64,000 bases of DNA from the NCBI GenBank assembly GCA_963775835.1, contig CAVZKV010000002.1, positions 1 to 64,000 of the forward strand, given 5' to 3'. This stretch comes from AWTP1-13 sp963775835. GTDB taxonomy: Bacteria; Pseudomonadota; Alphaproteobacteria; Rhizobiales; Hyphomicrobiaceae. The notes under the pieces were generated by a model. The model had not been told where the DNA came from and made no database searches. It saw only the letters and a list, made by a program, of their open reading frames with translations. Both the position numbers and the translations under genes were made by a program. The first letter of the stretch is position 1. Each line of letters starts with the position of its first letter. This document shows, in pieces, positions 1-9,793 of the stretch.

Positions 1-198
1 GAGGTCATGGCCCGCAGCACGAGGTTCGACAGGACCGTGCCAGGCACCGGTATTCGCCTCGCCATCGTGCAGGACCTGGCTGCACTTCATGGCGCGTTAC
101 CTTGGGCCAAAGCGGGGGCGTCCGGATCACTGTTCGATTGCCGAGCGCAGACAGACCGCCAAACCAAATTCTTGGCTATCCCTAACGGAAGCAAATCC

Positions 199-3100
199 CT
201 ATCGTTCGCCCAGCAGCAATGTGCTGCTCAAGATCGCTGCGTCGCGCGCAAATTCGACTTCCACTGTTTGCCCTGGTTGCAAGTCTCTGAGCGCGTCCGC
301 CAAGACCTCCAGATTGAATGTCTTGACGCCGCCGAGAACCAAGAGCCGGTCACCCGGTTTGAGCCCGGCGTTGTCGGCTCCGGATCCCGGCTGCACGCTA
401 GCCACTCGTACGCCGTCGCCCTGATAGGTCATGTCGGGCACGATGCCGGTGGCAGCCCGGCGGGTTGTTCTCGGCGCCGTCGAGCCGCGCGACTGCGCCG
501 CGGCCACATTTCCTGAAAAATTCAGCGGCTCAGCTCGCGCCGCCAAGTAATCGGCCGCCTCCTTTAGGATGGCGGCGACCTTGCTCATTCCCGCATAGTC
601 AAGCTTGTCTGCCGTGTCCGACGGGCGGTGGTAGTCGCTCGCGGTGGAAGCAAACAGCTGCACAGCTGGTACGCCAGCTTCGATGAACGCCCTGTCGTCC
701 GATCCACTGATTGCCTGCGCGACCGCTTGTGTCGGCACGCCCGTCATCGCGCTCGCACCCATGAAGATGAACGGCCACTCGCGCGCCGACCCGGTCCCAA
801 AGATCGTCAGCTTGCCGTCTGCGAGGCGCCCCACCGTGTCGAGGTTCAAGGTTGCGATTTGGCCGGATAGCGGGAAGGGGGCGCCGGGTGTTCTTGCCGC
901 CCTGACATAATGACGGGAGCCTAGGAGACCCGCTTCCTCGCCGGCGAATGCGGCGAAGACGACACTGCGCTCGGGTCTCGCCTTGGCCATCAGCCGCGCC
1001 AGTTCCAGCATCACGGCGACGCCCGATGCGTTGTCGTCAGCGCCCGGGTGCAATTGCCCTTTGGTACCAGCGCGCGCATCCGGCCAGCCAAACCCCAGAT
1101 GATCATAGTGTGCCGATACGATCAATGCCTGGCCGTTGAAAGCCGGGTTCGCGCCCGGCAGGACTCCGACCACATTCTTGGCCAGCAACGATTCTCCCGT
1201 TTCGCCCGTCATGGTGAACTGCTGGAAATACCGATCGTGGCCACTCGCTCCGGGTGTCAGCGGCAGCAGACCGAGGAGCTCGAACCGGTCCGCGATGTAG
1301 TTCGCCGCTGCATCAAGGCCGTGGCTGCCGGCGCCCCGTCCCTCGCGCTCGGGGCTCGCCAGCCATTCGACATCGGTCTTCATGCGCTCGATGTTGAATT
1401 GAGGCCTAACCTCGGCAAGCGCTTTCCTTGGAGTGAGCTTGATCGGCCGGCCCTGCGGCGTCAGGTTGCGGGCAAGCGGCGTGTCGCCGATTGGCCACTC
1501 GCCAGTCGCCTCATTGGTCGCCGCATCACCGGCAAAGACCAGCCAGGAATACTTGCCGTAATGGGGCAGTTTGCGTGCCAGCGCATTGGCCGCAGCTTCG
1601 CTCGATGCCGAAACATAAATGACCACCGATTCCAGGTTGTCCGGATGGCGCACGCCAGCGACCAGGCTGCGTCCCGCCGCTTCATACCAGGCGTTGGCCG
1701 CGCGTAGCCCGGTTGCATCGAGCGATGCGCCATAGCTCTTGAGCGCCTCCGCCACTGCCGGCGCGAACTTGTTGCCCGCGCCGAGTACCCACACGGATCG
1801 ATCGGCGGGCAAAGTATCGAGTTGGCTGTCCATGACAGTCTCGACACCATCCCGGCTCCAGGCCTTGGCCAGACCGGCATGGATGGATGCGCTTTCCGCG
1901 CTCATCACGATCAGCACCTTCTTGGCGCCGAACGCTTTCGACAACGAGGGCGGGATTTCGAATGGACTGAGTCGGCGATAAAGCTGAAACTGCGGATCAA
2001 TCTCGACGCGCTGCGCGGACCCATCTAGATCGAAGCTGACGTCAACGCGCGCTCGATCGGATGGCATCGAAACGGTTCTGGTCTCAACACCCTTATCGGT
2101 CGCAATGACGACTGGAACTTCCAGCGTGAAAAGGCGTCCAGACTGCACCTGAGACAGCGTGATGTCGACGCGCCCGCCATGGCCTGCCGCATGGTCGAGC
2201 TTCAGTTCTGGCGTTCCGACATCCTTGATCCACTGATCGAAGAACGGCCGCAGATCGAGACCAGAGACCGCCTCGAAACTCTTTCGGATGTCGTCGAAGG
2301 ATGCCACACGAAAGCGGTTGTCGCGGTAGAACCCCTGCAGCGCCTTGATGAACTGCGCGTCGCCGACCTTGTCGCGCAACATGTTGAACATCATGGCGGT
2401 CTTGCCATAGCCGACCGCTTCCGTGGCGGCGTTGTGGCGGCTCCGAAAGCGCGACAGCGGGAAGTCGTTCTCGGGCATGACGTAGTCAGTGACCCGCTGC
2501 AGGATGGCGCGACGATGGTCGGCACCTTGGCCGCGCTGTTCAGCAATCAGATGGTCGGCAAGATAAGCGGTCAAACCCTCGCACCAGTTCCCGCTCGCAA
2601 AGTCGACGAATACACCGTTGCCCCACCAGTTGTGCACCAGTTCGTGCGGATACGAAGAATGCAGGATGAACGGAAACCTGATGACTTGTTCGCCCAGGAG
2701 CGTGAACGACGGCATGCCGTAGCCGGTCTCCCAGAAGTTCTCCACCAGCGCGAACTTGGAATAGGGGTAAGGGCCCAAAAGGCCGCGATACATCTCGAGG
2801 TATTGCGCCGTCGCTTCAAGGTAACGGTCGGCCAGCGCCTGGTCGGGCTTGCGCAGGAATGCCATCGTTTTCACCGCGCCTGCATCCCGGGAATATTCGG
2901 TGAATGGCGCGGCAATCAGATGCACCTCCTCGGTCGGCGTGGCGACCGACCAGCGTTCTGGCGCAGGGTAAGCGAGCCCGGCGTCTCGCCTGAGGTGCGC
3001 TCCCCCTGGCTGACCGATTTCCAGCCCGCAGGCAGTTCGACCACGAGCGTATAGGTCATCAGAGAATCTCCGACCCGCGGCACCCAATGGTTCGAGCCGG

Positions 3101-3638
3101 CAAGGTAGACGCCTCTTGATTCGATCAAGCCCGGCGACTGGCTGAATGCGCGTGCATATTCGCCACCCGACTGCCGGACCGCATAGTTGACGACGCCCTC
3201 GTAATGGAGTTCGCCGATCAATTCCCGTCCGGGTATGGCGCCCTCGACCCGATAGACGTTAACGGGAACGCCAGGGGCCAGCCGCAAGTCGTGATCGTCG
3301 CGGTACATGCCGGAATCGGGACCCTGAACACGCGAGCTGATCGGGACGAGCTTCAGCCCATCGGATACCGCTTGCACGTTGAGATCGGCGTTCAACGAGA
3401 TGGTGAAGGGCGCGGTGATGAATGCGCCGGGAATGCGGATGCGGTCGCGAACCTTAAGGCGATGATTGGCCGGGTCGAGCGTAACGACGAGGTCATGGTG
3501 AACCACTGGGCTCTGCGACTGCTGAGCGAACGCGATGGGAGCGACGGCCGCACAAGCAGCGGCCAAAAGGAAAACCAGCATCAGTCTCGGAAGGGTCGAT
3601 CGCATGACGCCACGCTTGATCATGAGAGACGATGACAT
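199..3638 (-). pseudogene. Secreted M1/M28 double metallopeptidase with PDZ domain, frameshifted
   Basis: Rejoined, this is a protein of about 1,145 residues. The start at 3638 (MSSSLMIKRG) lies 2 nt after the stop of the upstream gene; MRSTLPRL a few codons later is an alternative. A signal peptide ending near AFAQQ is followed by an M1 N-terminal beta domain, then the M1 zinc site HELVHNWWG near residue 333 with a following glutamate (NWCEGLTAYLAD). Next comes an M28 aminopeptidase domain (SAHYDHLG, GADDNASG, AGEEAGLLGS, YHRPSDT) and a C-terminal PDZ domain (GADNAGLKPGDRLL). The frame breaks near 2960: adding one C would join SLTLR to PERWSVATP. Presumably it cleaves peptides in the periplasm. 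It shares an operon with the TolB-like gene. Domain calls are strong; whether the frameshift is real is open. Confidence 0.8.
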
Positions 3639-3640
3639 CG

Positions 3641-4780
3641 TCAGGGCTTCGGCTTCGGACCGATGTTCAGCGACGAGATGTCCATCACGTAAGTGTAGAG
3701 CCCCGACATGAAGCCCGGCCCTTCGGAACGGGCAAACAGCATCTTCGTGCCGTCCGGCGAGATCGACGGAAATCCATCGAAACTGTCGTTGAACGTCAGC
3801 CTTACTGGCTCGCCGCCCTCCAGATCGCCGAGGAAAACCTCCCAGTTCGACGGGTTGTCGACGAGCGGACGCACAAACACATAGTGCCGTCCATCCGGCG
3901 CCGGATAAGGCGCCCAATTCATCCAGTCGTCGTGGGTGCGCTGGATGCGCTCCCCGGTCTCGACATTGATCGTAAAGATCGTCATCGGGGTCGGACGTTT
4001 CGTGCCATAGGTGGCGCGGCTCCAGGCGCGCGTGGTGATGGTCTTCGAATCCGGCAGAAAGAACGGTGCGCCCTCTTGCCAATCCAGCGTATCGGTGAGC
4101 TTGGTCTCGCCGGTGCCATCGGAATTCATCATATAGAGGTCCATCGCCCCGTCGACCTGCCGGCTGAACACGATCTTCATGCCATCGGGCGAAACCGATA
4201 CCTCGGCGTCGTACTGGGCGTTGTTGGTCAGGCGCTTGCGATTTCCCCCATCGATATCCGCAATGTACAGTTCGGCGCCCTGTGGGTAGTTATTCTGATC
4301 CGACCAACTTCCGATCGGAAGGTTCGTATTGTCCCGCGTTGATGTGAAGAGCACCCGCTTGCCGTCGGGAAAGAAGTACGAGCAGGCGTCCTGTCCGCGG
4401 TCATTGACGCGCCATCTGGTATTGCCATCGTCGGAAAAAATCCAAGTCAGCGCTCCCGAGCTGCGCAGCGGCGGGCGTACCGCGTCAGGGTCCTGAGTTT
4501 GGGCAATGACGTGATAGTTGTCAGGAGCGTAATAGGCTTCTGCCGATGGCGGCACGTTCGGAATGCGCCAGGTCGGCAATTCCTGCGGCGATGCCCTCTT
4601 GGGAGTGACAATGGAATAGTCGGTGCGTCCGCCCAGGACGCGCAATTCTCGCGGGCTCGCGTCTGCCGGCTGCGTTGGCAGGCCCGGCTCGGGTGGGCCC
4701 GGCTGCGCCAGCGCCCAGGTCGCGACAGCGCATGGGGCAATCATGAAGGATATCGATAGGGTGGATCGTGATCTAGCCAT
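3641..4780 (-). CDS. TolB-like secreted beta-propeller (PD40/WD40-like) protein
   Basis: 379 residues starting with a short hydrophobic leader (SFMIAPCAVATWALAQ), so probably exported. The body has repeated PD40 blades with the typical Y-x-S-P-D-G or F-x-P-D-G turns: YFFPDGKRVLFTS, VSPDGMKIVFSRQ, FLPDSKTITTRAW, PAPDGRHYVFVRP, ISPDGTKMLFARS. Blades alternate with 'ELYIADIDGG' and 'DLYMMNSDGTGE' strands, as in TolB C-terminal propellers. No TolB N-terminal domain is visible, so it is not TolB itself. It lies directly upstream of the M1/M28 peptidase gene with a 2-nt gap, so the two are almost certainly co-transcribed. The propeller may bind peptides or regulate the peptidase (inference). Confidence 0.75.
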   Translation of the reverse strand: MARSRSTLSISFMIAPCAVATWALAQPGPPEPGLPTQPADASPRELRVLGGRTDYSIVTPKRASPQELPTWRIPNVPPSAEAYYAPDNYHVIAQTQDPDAVRPPLRSSGALTWIFSDDGNTRWRVNDRGQDACSYFFPDGKRVLFTSTRDNTNLPIGSWSDQNNYPQGAELYIADIDGGNRKRLTNNAQYDAEVSVSPDGMKIVFSRQVDGAMDLYMMNSDGTGETKLTDTLDWQEGAPFFLPDSKTITTRAWSRATYGTKRPTPMTIFTINVETGERIQRTHDDWMNWAPYPAPDGRHYVFVRPLVDNPSNWEVFLGDLEGGEPVRLTFNDSFDGFPSISPDGTKMLFARSEGPGFMSGLYTYVMDISSLNIGPKPKP

Positions 4781-4834
4781 GGGCTTTTATCCGTCTGCGT
4801 CATCGCGCCGATGTCCGGCGCACGAGCACGCGGA

Positions 4835-5551
4835 TCAGCTGCGTGAAAGCGACCCTTTCCAGGTCTGCTGATTTGCATGCAAAGATGCAGAGTGATCCTT
4901 CCTCATCATGTAGTAACCAAAGTAGATGAGCGTGAGTCCAATGAACTCCGTGATATACAAGACTTCCACGTAGCCGAACCGGGTAAAGGTTCCGCCAATG
5001 CCCGGCAGAAGCGCACCAATGGCAATGAGGATGTTGCCGAGGAAACGTGTCCTTCCCTTCTCAATTGCGAAATACTGGATGGCCGAGTAGACAGCGCCGC
5101 CAAAGAGAAAAATGAAAGCGTAGAGATTGAGGAACGGAGAAAAACCCCTGACCCATTGCCACGCAAACACTCTGCCCGTGAGGCGCTGATCGAACGCCTC
5201 CGGAAGTGCAATCGGTGAGAACAACACACAAACAGCGGCAATGAGAATGACTGCCGAGCACAGTACAGCCGAGATATTGGCAAAGCGTTTCTTCATAAGC
5301 AGGTAAATGGTCCCCTGGGCCAGCGGATACCCGCCCAGCAGAGCACCGACAATATACCAAATCTTGGTGTTCCATTCGCTCCAGCCAAAAATGGCATTGA
5401 TACTTTCTGTGAGCGTGCCCAGGCCGAAGGTGAGCACACCCAGGGTCCACCACAACAGATATGGCGACCGCTTCAACAGATAGTGCGGTACGATGCGGCT
5501 CAGAAAGAAAACCGAAAACAGCGTGGTGAGTAGTGGTATATAGTCGACCAT
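4835..5551 (-). CDS. Polytopic membrane protein, unknown function
   Basis: About 238 residues from ATG 5551 (MVDYIPLLTTLFSVFFLS); an upstream in-frame start at 5587 would add 12 polar residues. Seven hydrophobic segments alternate with short charged loops, for example LLWWTLGVLTFGLGTL, ISAVLCSAVILIAAVCVLF, FLNLYAFIFLFGGAVYS, FLGNILIAIGALLPGIG and LYITEFIGLTLIYFGYYMM. The C-terminal tail is polar and cytoplasmic-looking. I see no catalytic motif and cannot name a family. It lies upstream of the TolB/peptidase pair on the same strand with a 54-nt gap, so it may belong to that transcript. Confidence 0.6.
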   Translation of the reverse strand: MVDYIPLLTTLFSVFFLSRIVPHYLLKRSPYLLWWTLGVLTFGLGTLTESINAIFGWSEWNTKIWYIVGALLGGYPLAQGTIYLLMKKRFANISAVLCSAVILIAAVCVLFSPIALPEAFDQRLTGRVFAWQWVRGFSPFLNLYAFIFLFGGAVYSAIQYFAIEKGRTRFLGNILIAIGALLPGIGGTFTRFGYVEVLYITEFIGLTLIYFGYYMMRKDHSASLHANQQTWKGSLSRS

Positions 5552-5773
5552 ATCAGCTCGCAGCCTGAACCTCGAGACGCCGCTCATTTACACCTTCGTC
5601 GCTGCGCAAATCAACGAGATCGGTTGCCCGCCGGCTAGGCCCGTCCCTCCCTACCCCTGCAACATCCGCCGTTACGAGTGTTGCTTCCGCCGACTGGATA
5701 ACGCACCCTTTGAGAATACAGTAAGTCGATGCTTCCCGCATCGCGCATGGGCTCCAGGCGTGCAGGTGGAAAT

Positions 5774-7114
5774 ATGAAAAATACGACACGTTCATACCAA
5801 CGAGCCTCCTACCATCCGGCACCCGCTGCCAACCGAATGTCGCTGCTGTGGACTATCGTTTTGTCGGCATCCTTGATTGCCGCATCCGTCGACCCGTCAA
5901 GGGCGCAGGAGAATTCCAGCGTTTCGCCGGCTCAAACGGCGTCCGCGTGCGACACCCGAGCCCGCTGGATCGACTTGAAGACGGGGCAGCCCATCGACAA
6001 GGGGGAGCTTATTGGCGATCTCGTCGCGAAGACTGCTGTCGTGCTGCTCGGTGAATTACATACCGACGTAGATCACCATAACTGGCAACTGCACACATTG
6101 GCTGCGCTCTATGGCCGCGGGGGAAATATTGTCATAGGTTTCGAAGCATTTCCGCGTCGCCTGCAATCTGTCCTGAACGATTGGGTCGAGGGCAAGCTGA
6201 CAGATCAGGCTTTCCTGAAGGCATCCGAGTGGGGGCAGGTCTGGGGCTACGATGCGGGTTTCTACATGCCGCTGTTCCAATTCGCTCGTCTCAACCGCAT
6301 TCCAATGATTGCGCTGAACGTCGAGAGGAGCCTGGTCGCGCGAGTCGGCAGGGAAGGATGGGAGGCTGTCCCTCCATCGGAACGGGAAGGTCTCTCCGAC
6401 CCCGCTCCAGCCAGTCCCGCCTATCAGCGTGCGCTTGCTCGCGTCTACCTCATGAAGAGGACAATGCCGCGTGAAGCCGCCGAGCGCTTGTCCAGCTCTC
6501 GGGAGCCGAACATGCCAGAGCCCGAAGAGGCGGCGCTGGCGGAAGCAATGAAGGAGCCTGAATTCAAGCGTTTCGTCGAGGCTCAACTGACCTGGGACCG
6601 CGCGATGGCGGAGGCGCTGGCCAGTGCCAACCGCAAGTTTTCCAATGCGACGATCGTCGGAGTGTTGGGAAGCGGGCACGTGGAGAACGGTCATGGGGTC
6701 CCCCATCAACTCAAGGATCTCGGGGTAACGGCCTTGACGACCCTCATCCCGGTATCTGTCGACACCGCGTGCAAGTACGTCGGCACTTCCTATGCCGATG
6801 CCGTATTCACTTTGCCACGATCGGAGGAAACGCTGGCGCCGGCGCGTCCTAGGCTTGGCGTACTTCTGATGCAGGGTGATGGTGCGCTCCGCATCAACCG
6901 GGTTGTCAGCGGCAGTGTGGCTGAGGCTGCTGGACTGCAGGCCGGGGATCATGTTGTGCGGGCCGCCGGTCTGGAGATGCGAAATTCGGACGATCTGGTC
7001 GAGATCGTCAGCCGGCAGGCGCCCGGAACCTGGCTGCCATTAGGAATCCGGCGTGACGGACAGGAGATCGACCTGATTGCCAAATTTCCGACGCTTCCGC
7101 GGCAGGATCGATGA
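5774..7114 (+). CDS. ChaN-family haem-binding-like protein with C-terminal PDZ domain
   Basis: 446 residues from ATG 5774, chosen because AGGTGGA lies just upstream. The N-terminus has a signal sequence (LWTIVLSASLIAASV then a cleavage-like SRAQ). From about residue 85 the Cofac_haem_bdg/ChaN fold is recognisable: VVLLGELHTDVDHH, GFEAFPRR, GYDAGFYMPLFQFAR, ALNVERSLVARV and GVLGSGHVENGHGVPHQL. Residues ~358-440 form a PDZ domain (PRLGVLLMQG, AGLQAGDHVVRAAG). ChaN homologues bind haem or act as EreA/ChaN-like hydrolases; PDZ-tailed versions are common in proteobacteria but uncharacterised. Transcribed divergently from the membrane-protein gene at 5551. Confidence 0.8.
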   Translation: MKNTTRSYQRASYHPAPAANRMSLLWTIVLSASLIAASVDPSRAQENSSVSPAQTASACDTRARWIDLKTGQPIDKGELIGDLVAKTAVVLLGELHTDVDHHNWQLHTLAALYGRGGNIVIGFEAFPRRLQSVLNDWVEGKLTDQAFLKASEWGQVWGYDAGFYMPLFQFARLNRIPMIALNVERSLVARVGREGWEAVPPSEREGLSDPAPASPAYQRALARVYLMKRTMPREAAERLSSSREPNMPEPEEAALAEAMKEPEFKRFVEAQLTWDRAMAEALASANRKFSNATIVGVLGSGHVENGHGVPHQLKDLGVTALTTLIPVSVDTACKYVGTSYADAVFTLPRSEETLAPARPRLGVLLMQGDGALRINRVVSGSVAEAAGLQAGDHVVRAAGLEMRNSDDLVEIVSRQAPGTWLPLGIRRDGQEIDLIAKFPTLPRQDR

Positions 7115-7129
7115 TGATGTCACTTTGCG

Positions 7130-7450
7130 GTCGAGCAAATGATTCAAGTACTCATGTTCCGGGTCTGTTCCTGTTGCTTCGAGCGTTGTGATCGCCGCCG
7201 AGGTCAAGCGCTTCTGCCGCGTTGCCTTGGTGTAGTGCTCGACCATCTGCAGCGTCGGTGACCTGTGATTGATTGGATCTCGTGGGCACTGCAGCCGGCT
7301 TCAGCCAGCGCGCGGCCGTCAGTGTTGCCGCAAGCTGTGGAAGTGAAGTTGCTCCAGCCCTGTGGCAATGCCGTCTCCTCGATGGGTCGGCCCGATGCAT
7401 CGACGATGAACAGTAGGGAGGCTTTTGACGCATCGAGGTAGGCCTTGAGC
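7130..7450 (-). pseudogene. Tyrosine recombinase (phage-type integrase), decayed C-terminal part
   Basis: Reading the minus strand in successive frames gives LKAYLDASKASLLFIVDASGR, then LHFHSLR, then TDGRALAEAGCSAHEIQSI + TGHR, then LQMVEHYTKATRQKRL. These are in order the linker, the H-x-L-R box, the TGH box and the catalytic-tyrosine region (Y of EHYTK) of a phage integrase catalytic domain. At least two frameshifts separate the pieces (near 7330 and 7252) and the N-terminal half is missing. No attachment site or tRNA was found beside it. It marks an old integration event between the ChaN gene and the caspase relic. Confidence 0.55.
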
Positions 7451-7459
7451 CGGCGCCGC

Positions 7460-8062
7460 GCGGCATCGGACGTTTGGCAGCGAGCAGGACCCTACGCCTC
7501 GGCCCTGGCGGAGGAGCTGTCGAAGCCGGGTGTCGAGGCCGTCACCATCTTCCGCAACGTGCAGCTCAAAGTGAAGCAGACCATCGGTCAAGATCCCTGG
7601 CTGTCGTTTCCAACCCTGCCCGCAGTCTACCTTGCCGGTAAGCAGACTGCCGAGGAGATCGAGTTCGCATTCTGGCCATCGGTCAAGGAAAGCCGGACAC
7701 CGGAAGAGATTTCAACCTATCGAACGCGCCATCCCGACGGACAATTTGCGCCGCTCGCCCGCGCTCCGATCGCGCATTTTCGAGCAACAAGCGAAAGGGA
7801 TCTAGCGCGTCTCATGGAAAAACGGCGTCAAGACGAGGAGGCATGAAGGATCGCGGAATTGCAGCGCCTCGCAGAAGAGCAACGCGCCCGCGAACGGGAA
7901 CTTGCAGTCCACCAGCGTGAAGCCGCCGCGGTCGGGGCAAGAGCCTGGCGCCGCGGTCTCCTCGCGCGTGCGCGCGCCATTGGCAAAACAGACTTTGACC
8001 CGCCCCCCAATCCAGTAGATAAGGATTGGAGCTCACGCGAGCGAAGCGTTAGATCGCCTCGT
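7460..8062 (+). pseudogene. Caspase-like (peptidase C14) protein, C-terminal relic with in-frame stop
   Basis: The plus strand encodes AGPYASALAEELSKPG, TIFRNVQLKVKQTIG, DPWLSFPTLPAVYLAG, which matches the end of bacterial caspase (C14) domains where the p10-like part follows SPYAxALAxxLxxPG. The catalytic His and Cys segments are absent; upstream sequence is integrase relic. After the domain a charged coiled coil (RDLARLMEKRRQDEEA) is cut by TGA at 7844-7846 and continues in the same frame as RIAELQRLAEEQRARERE, so the stop is a point mutation (CGA to TGA would do it). Truncated and interrupted, hence a relic. Confidence 0.5.
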
Positions 8063-8285
8063 TTGCTTCAATCCGACCAATCGCGCCCCTTCGAGCCGGG
8101 TTGCTGGGACCACTAATTCCACGTCTCGCCACTGGACGATCGAACCACGATCAACGTCCAAGGCCAGCTAGGGGGCCAATTAGCCAAACGCAGGTTGGAA
8201 TGCCGATGTCGCGCCCTCCCGGGCGCGGCCGCCGACGTTGCGGGTCTGTTCGATCGTCGCGCGCGGCAGGAGCTAGGAGCGCGTG

Positions 8286-9191
8286 ATGAAATTCAAAGCT
8301 GACGCCCTGATCGGATTTATTCTCTGCCATTCACTCGCAGTGCTGGCGTTTTTTCCCTCGTTCTTCAGCTGGACAGGTGTCGTACTCTTGGTCTTTGGAA
8401 TGCTCGCGTTTGGCGTTCTTGGAATAAATCTCGGCTTCCATCGCCTTATAACGCACCGCGGCTTCGCGGTCCCGCTCTGGCTCGAGCACACGTTCGCTGT
8501 CCTCGGCACGTTCTCCTTGCAGTTTTCGCCGGCCTTGTGGGTGGCCGTGCATCGCCGGCACCACCACTATGCAGATAACGAACAAGACCCGCACTCACCG
8601 CTCAGAGGCTTTTTCTGGGCGCACTTCGGGTGGCTGCTAATGCGCTCAGGCGATATGCGGTCGCGCCCGCTGATCGAGCGCTACGCGAAAGATGTCATGC
8701 GCGATCCCCTCTACGCGATGCTCGAGCGCAGAAAAAACTGGATCAAGATCTCGTTTCTGATGTGGCTCGTGTATTTCGCGGCCGGCTACAGTTGGGTTAT
8801 CGCGTCAGGCGGAAGCTCGGGAGAAGCGCTGCAATTCGGCTCCGGTCTTGTGATCTGGGGGGGCGCGCTGCGAACCGTGATCGTCTGGCATACCACCTGG
8901 TCCGTCAATTCGGTGACCCATATTTGGGGCTATCGCAATTACGCGACACCTGACGACAGCCGCAACAACCCGCTCATCGGGTTCATCACCGCCGGTGAAG
9001 GGTGGCACAACAACCACCACGCCGATCCCACGTCGGCGCGACACGGTCACCGTTGGTGGGAATTCGACTTAGCATGGCAGGCTATTCGTTTTCTGATGTG
9101 GCTCGGCCTTGCGACGAAGGTCTCGTTACCATCTCCCCACCTCGCGGCTGAGTTCAACGCGGGCTCAACCTGTCGTCCAACTCCGCCGTAA
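8286..9191 (+). CDS. Acyl-CoA/lipid fatty-acid desaturase (DesC/SCD type)
   Basis: 301 residues from ATG 8286 (TAGGAG 6 nt upstream; a GTG at 8283 is the alternative). All three histidine boxes of membrane delta-9-type desaturases are present: HRLITHR, HRRHHH and EGWHNNHH, spaced by hydrophobic segments (LIGFILCHSLAVLAFFPSFF, VVLLVFGMLAFGVLGINLG, ISFLMWLVYFAAGYSWVI). The enzyme should be a di-iron integral membrane desaturase introducing a cis double bond into acyl chains. WGYRNYATPDDSRNNPLIG before the third box is typical of the bacterial DesC group. It stands alone, with relics upstream and about 600 bp of apparently non-coding DNA downstream. Confidence 0.88.
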   Translation: MKFKADALIGFILCHSLAVLAFFPSFFSWTGVVLLVFGMLAFGVLGINLGFHRLITHRGFAVPLWLEHTFAVLGTFSLQFSPALWVAVHRRHHHYADNEQDPHSPLRGFFWAHFGWLLMRSGDMRSRPLIERYAKDVMRDPLYAMLERRKNWIKISFLMWLVYFAAGYSWVIASGGSSGEALQFGSGLVIWGGALRTVIVWHTTWSVNSVTHIWGYRNYATPDDSRNNPLIGFITAGEGWHNNHHADPTSARHGHRWWEFDLAWQAIRFLMWLGLATKVSLPSPHLAAEFNAGSTCRPTPP

Positions 9192-9793
9192 CTTCACTGA
9201 GGCCGAATGGGTTCGGCGGCCGCCGAGGGAGGTCGTCTGCGATGATTCAACCTGATTGGAGCGCGCCAATTCGTATGCCTAGGGTTTAGCCCCTGACGAC
9301 GAACGTACGCACCTCATCAGATGCTGGCCTCGACTTGCGAAGGCATCTCCCGCAGATGTCCTTTGCCCTGTCCGGGCCTGTTCGCCGTGGCGAAAGTGTT
9401 GAGGACCCCAAGCCCCTGATCTGATCTATCACGTGCGCCTGGCACCAAGCCGGGTATTTGCCGCGCAGGCCAGCAATTGGACGCCGCTGTCCTTGTCGGG
9501 CCGTATCACGGGGCCGCCCTTATTGGACCCTCCTGCTCTATGCCATCGATCAAGATAGCTTGAGCGACGGGCTCCCCCCCAAGGGTTGTTTCGTTGAGAC
9601 GTCCGAACGACCACTAGCAACAGACCGAATAGCGCGACCTAGCGCGATGCCGATTGGGTCGGAGTAGTGCCGGGAGTGCAGCGAGGACGCCAAGCGCGTC
9701 AGCAGGCCCCCAGATCCCGGACGATCCGCGCGCGCTGCAGCGAACTGACGTGCCACGAGCGGACGTCCTCTTCAGCACCTGCACACCATTGGA
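9192..9793. other. Gene-free interval
   Basis: 602 bp between the convergent desaturase and UbiB-like genes. Open frames here (for example 9458-9667 and 9550-9756) have proline/arginine-rich shadow-like translations. I see no recognisable domain, tRNA, strong hairpin or repeat. Confidence 0.5.
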
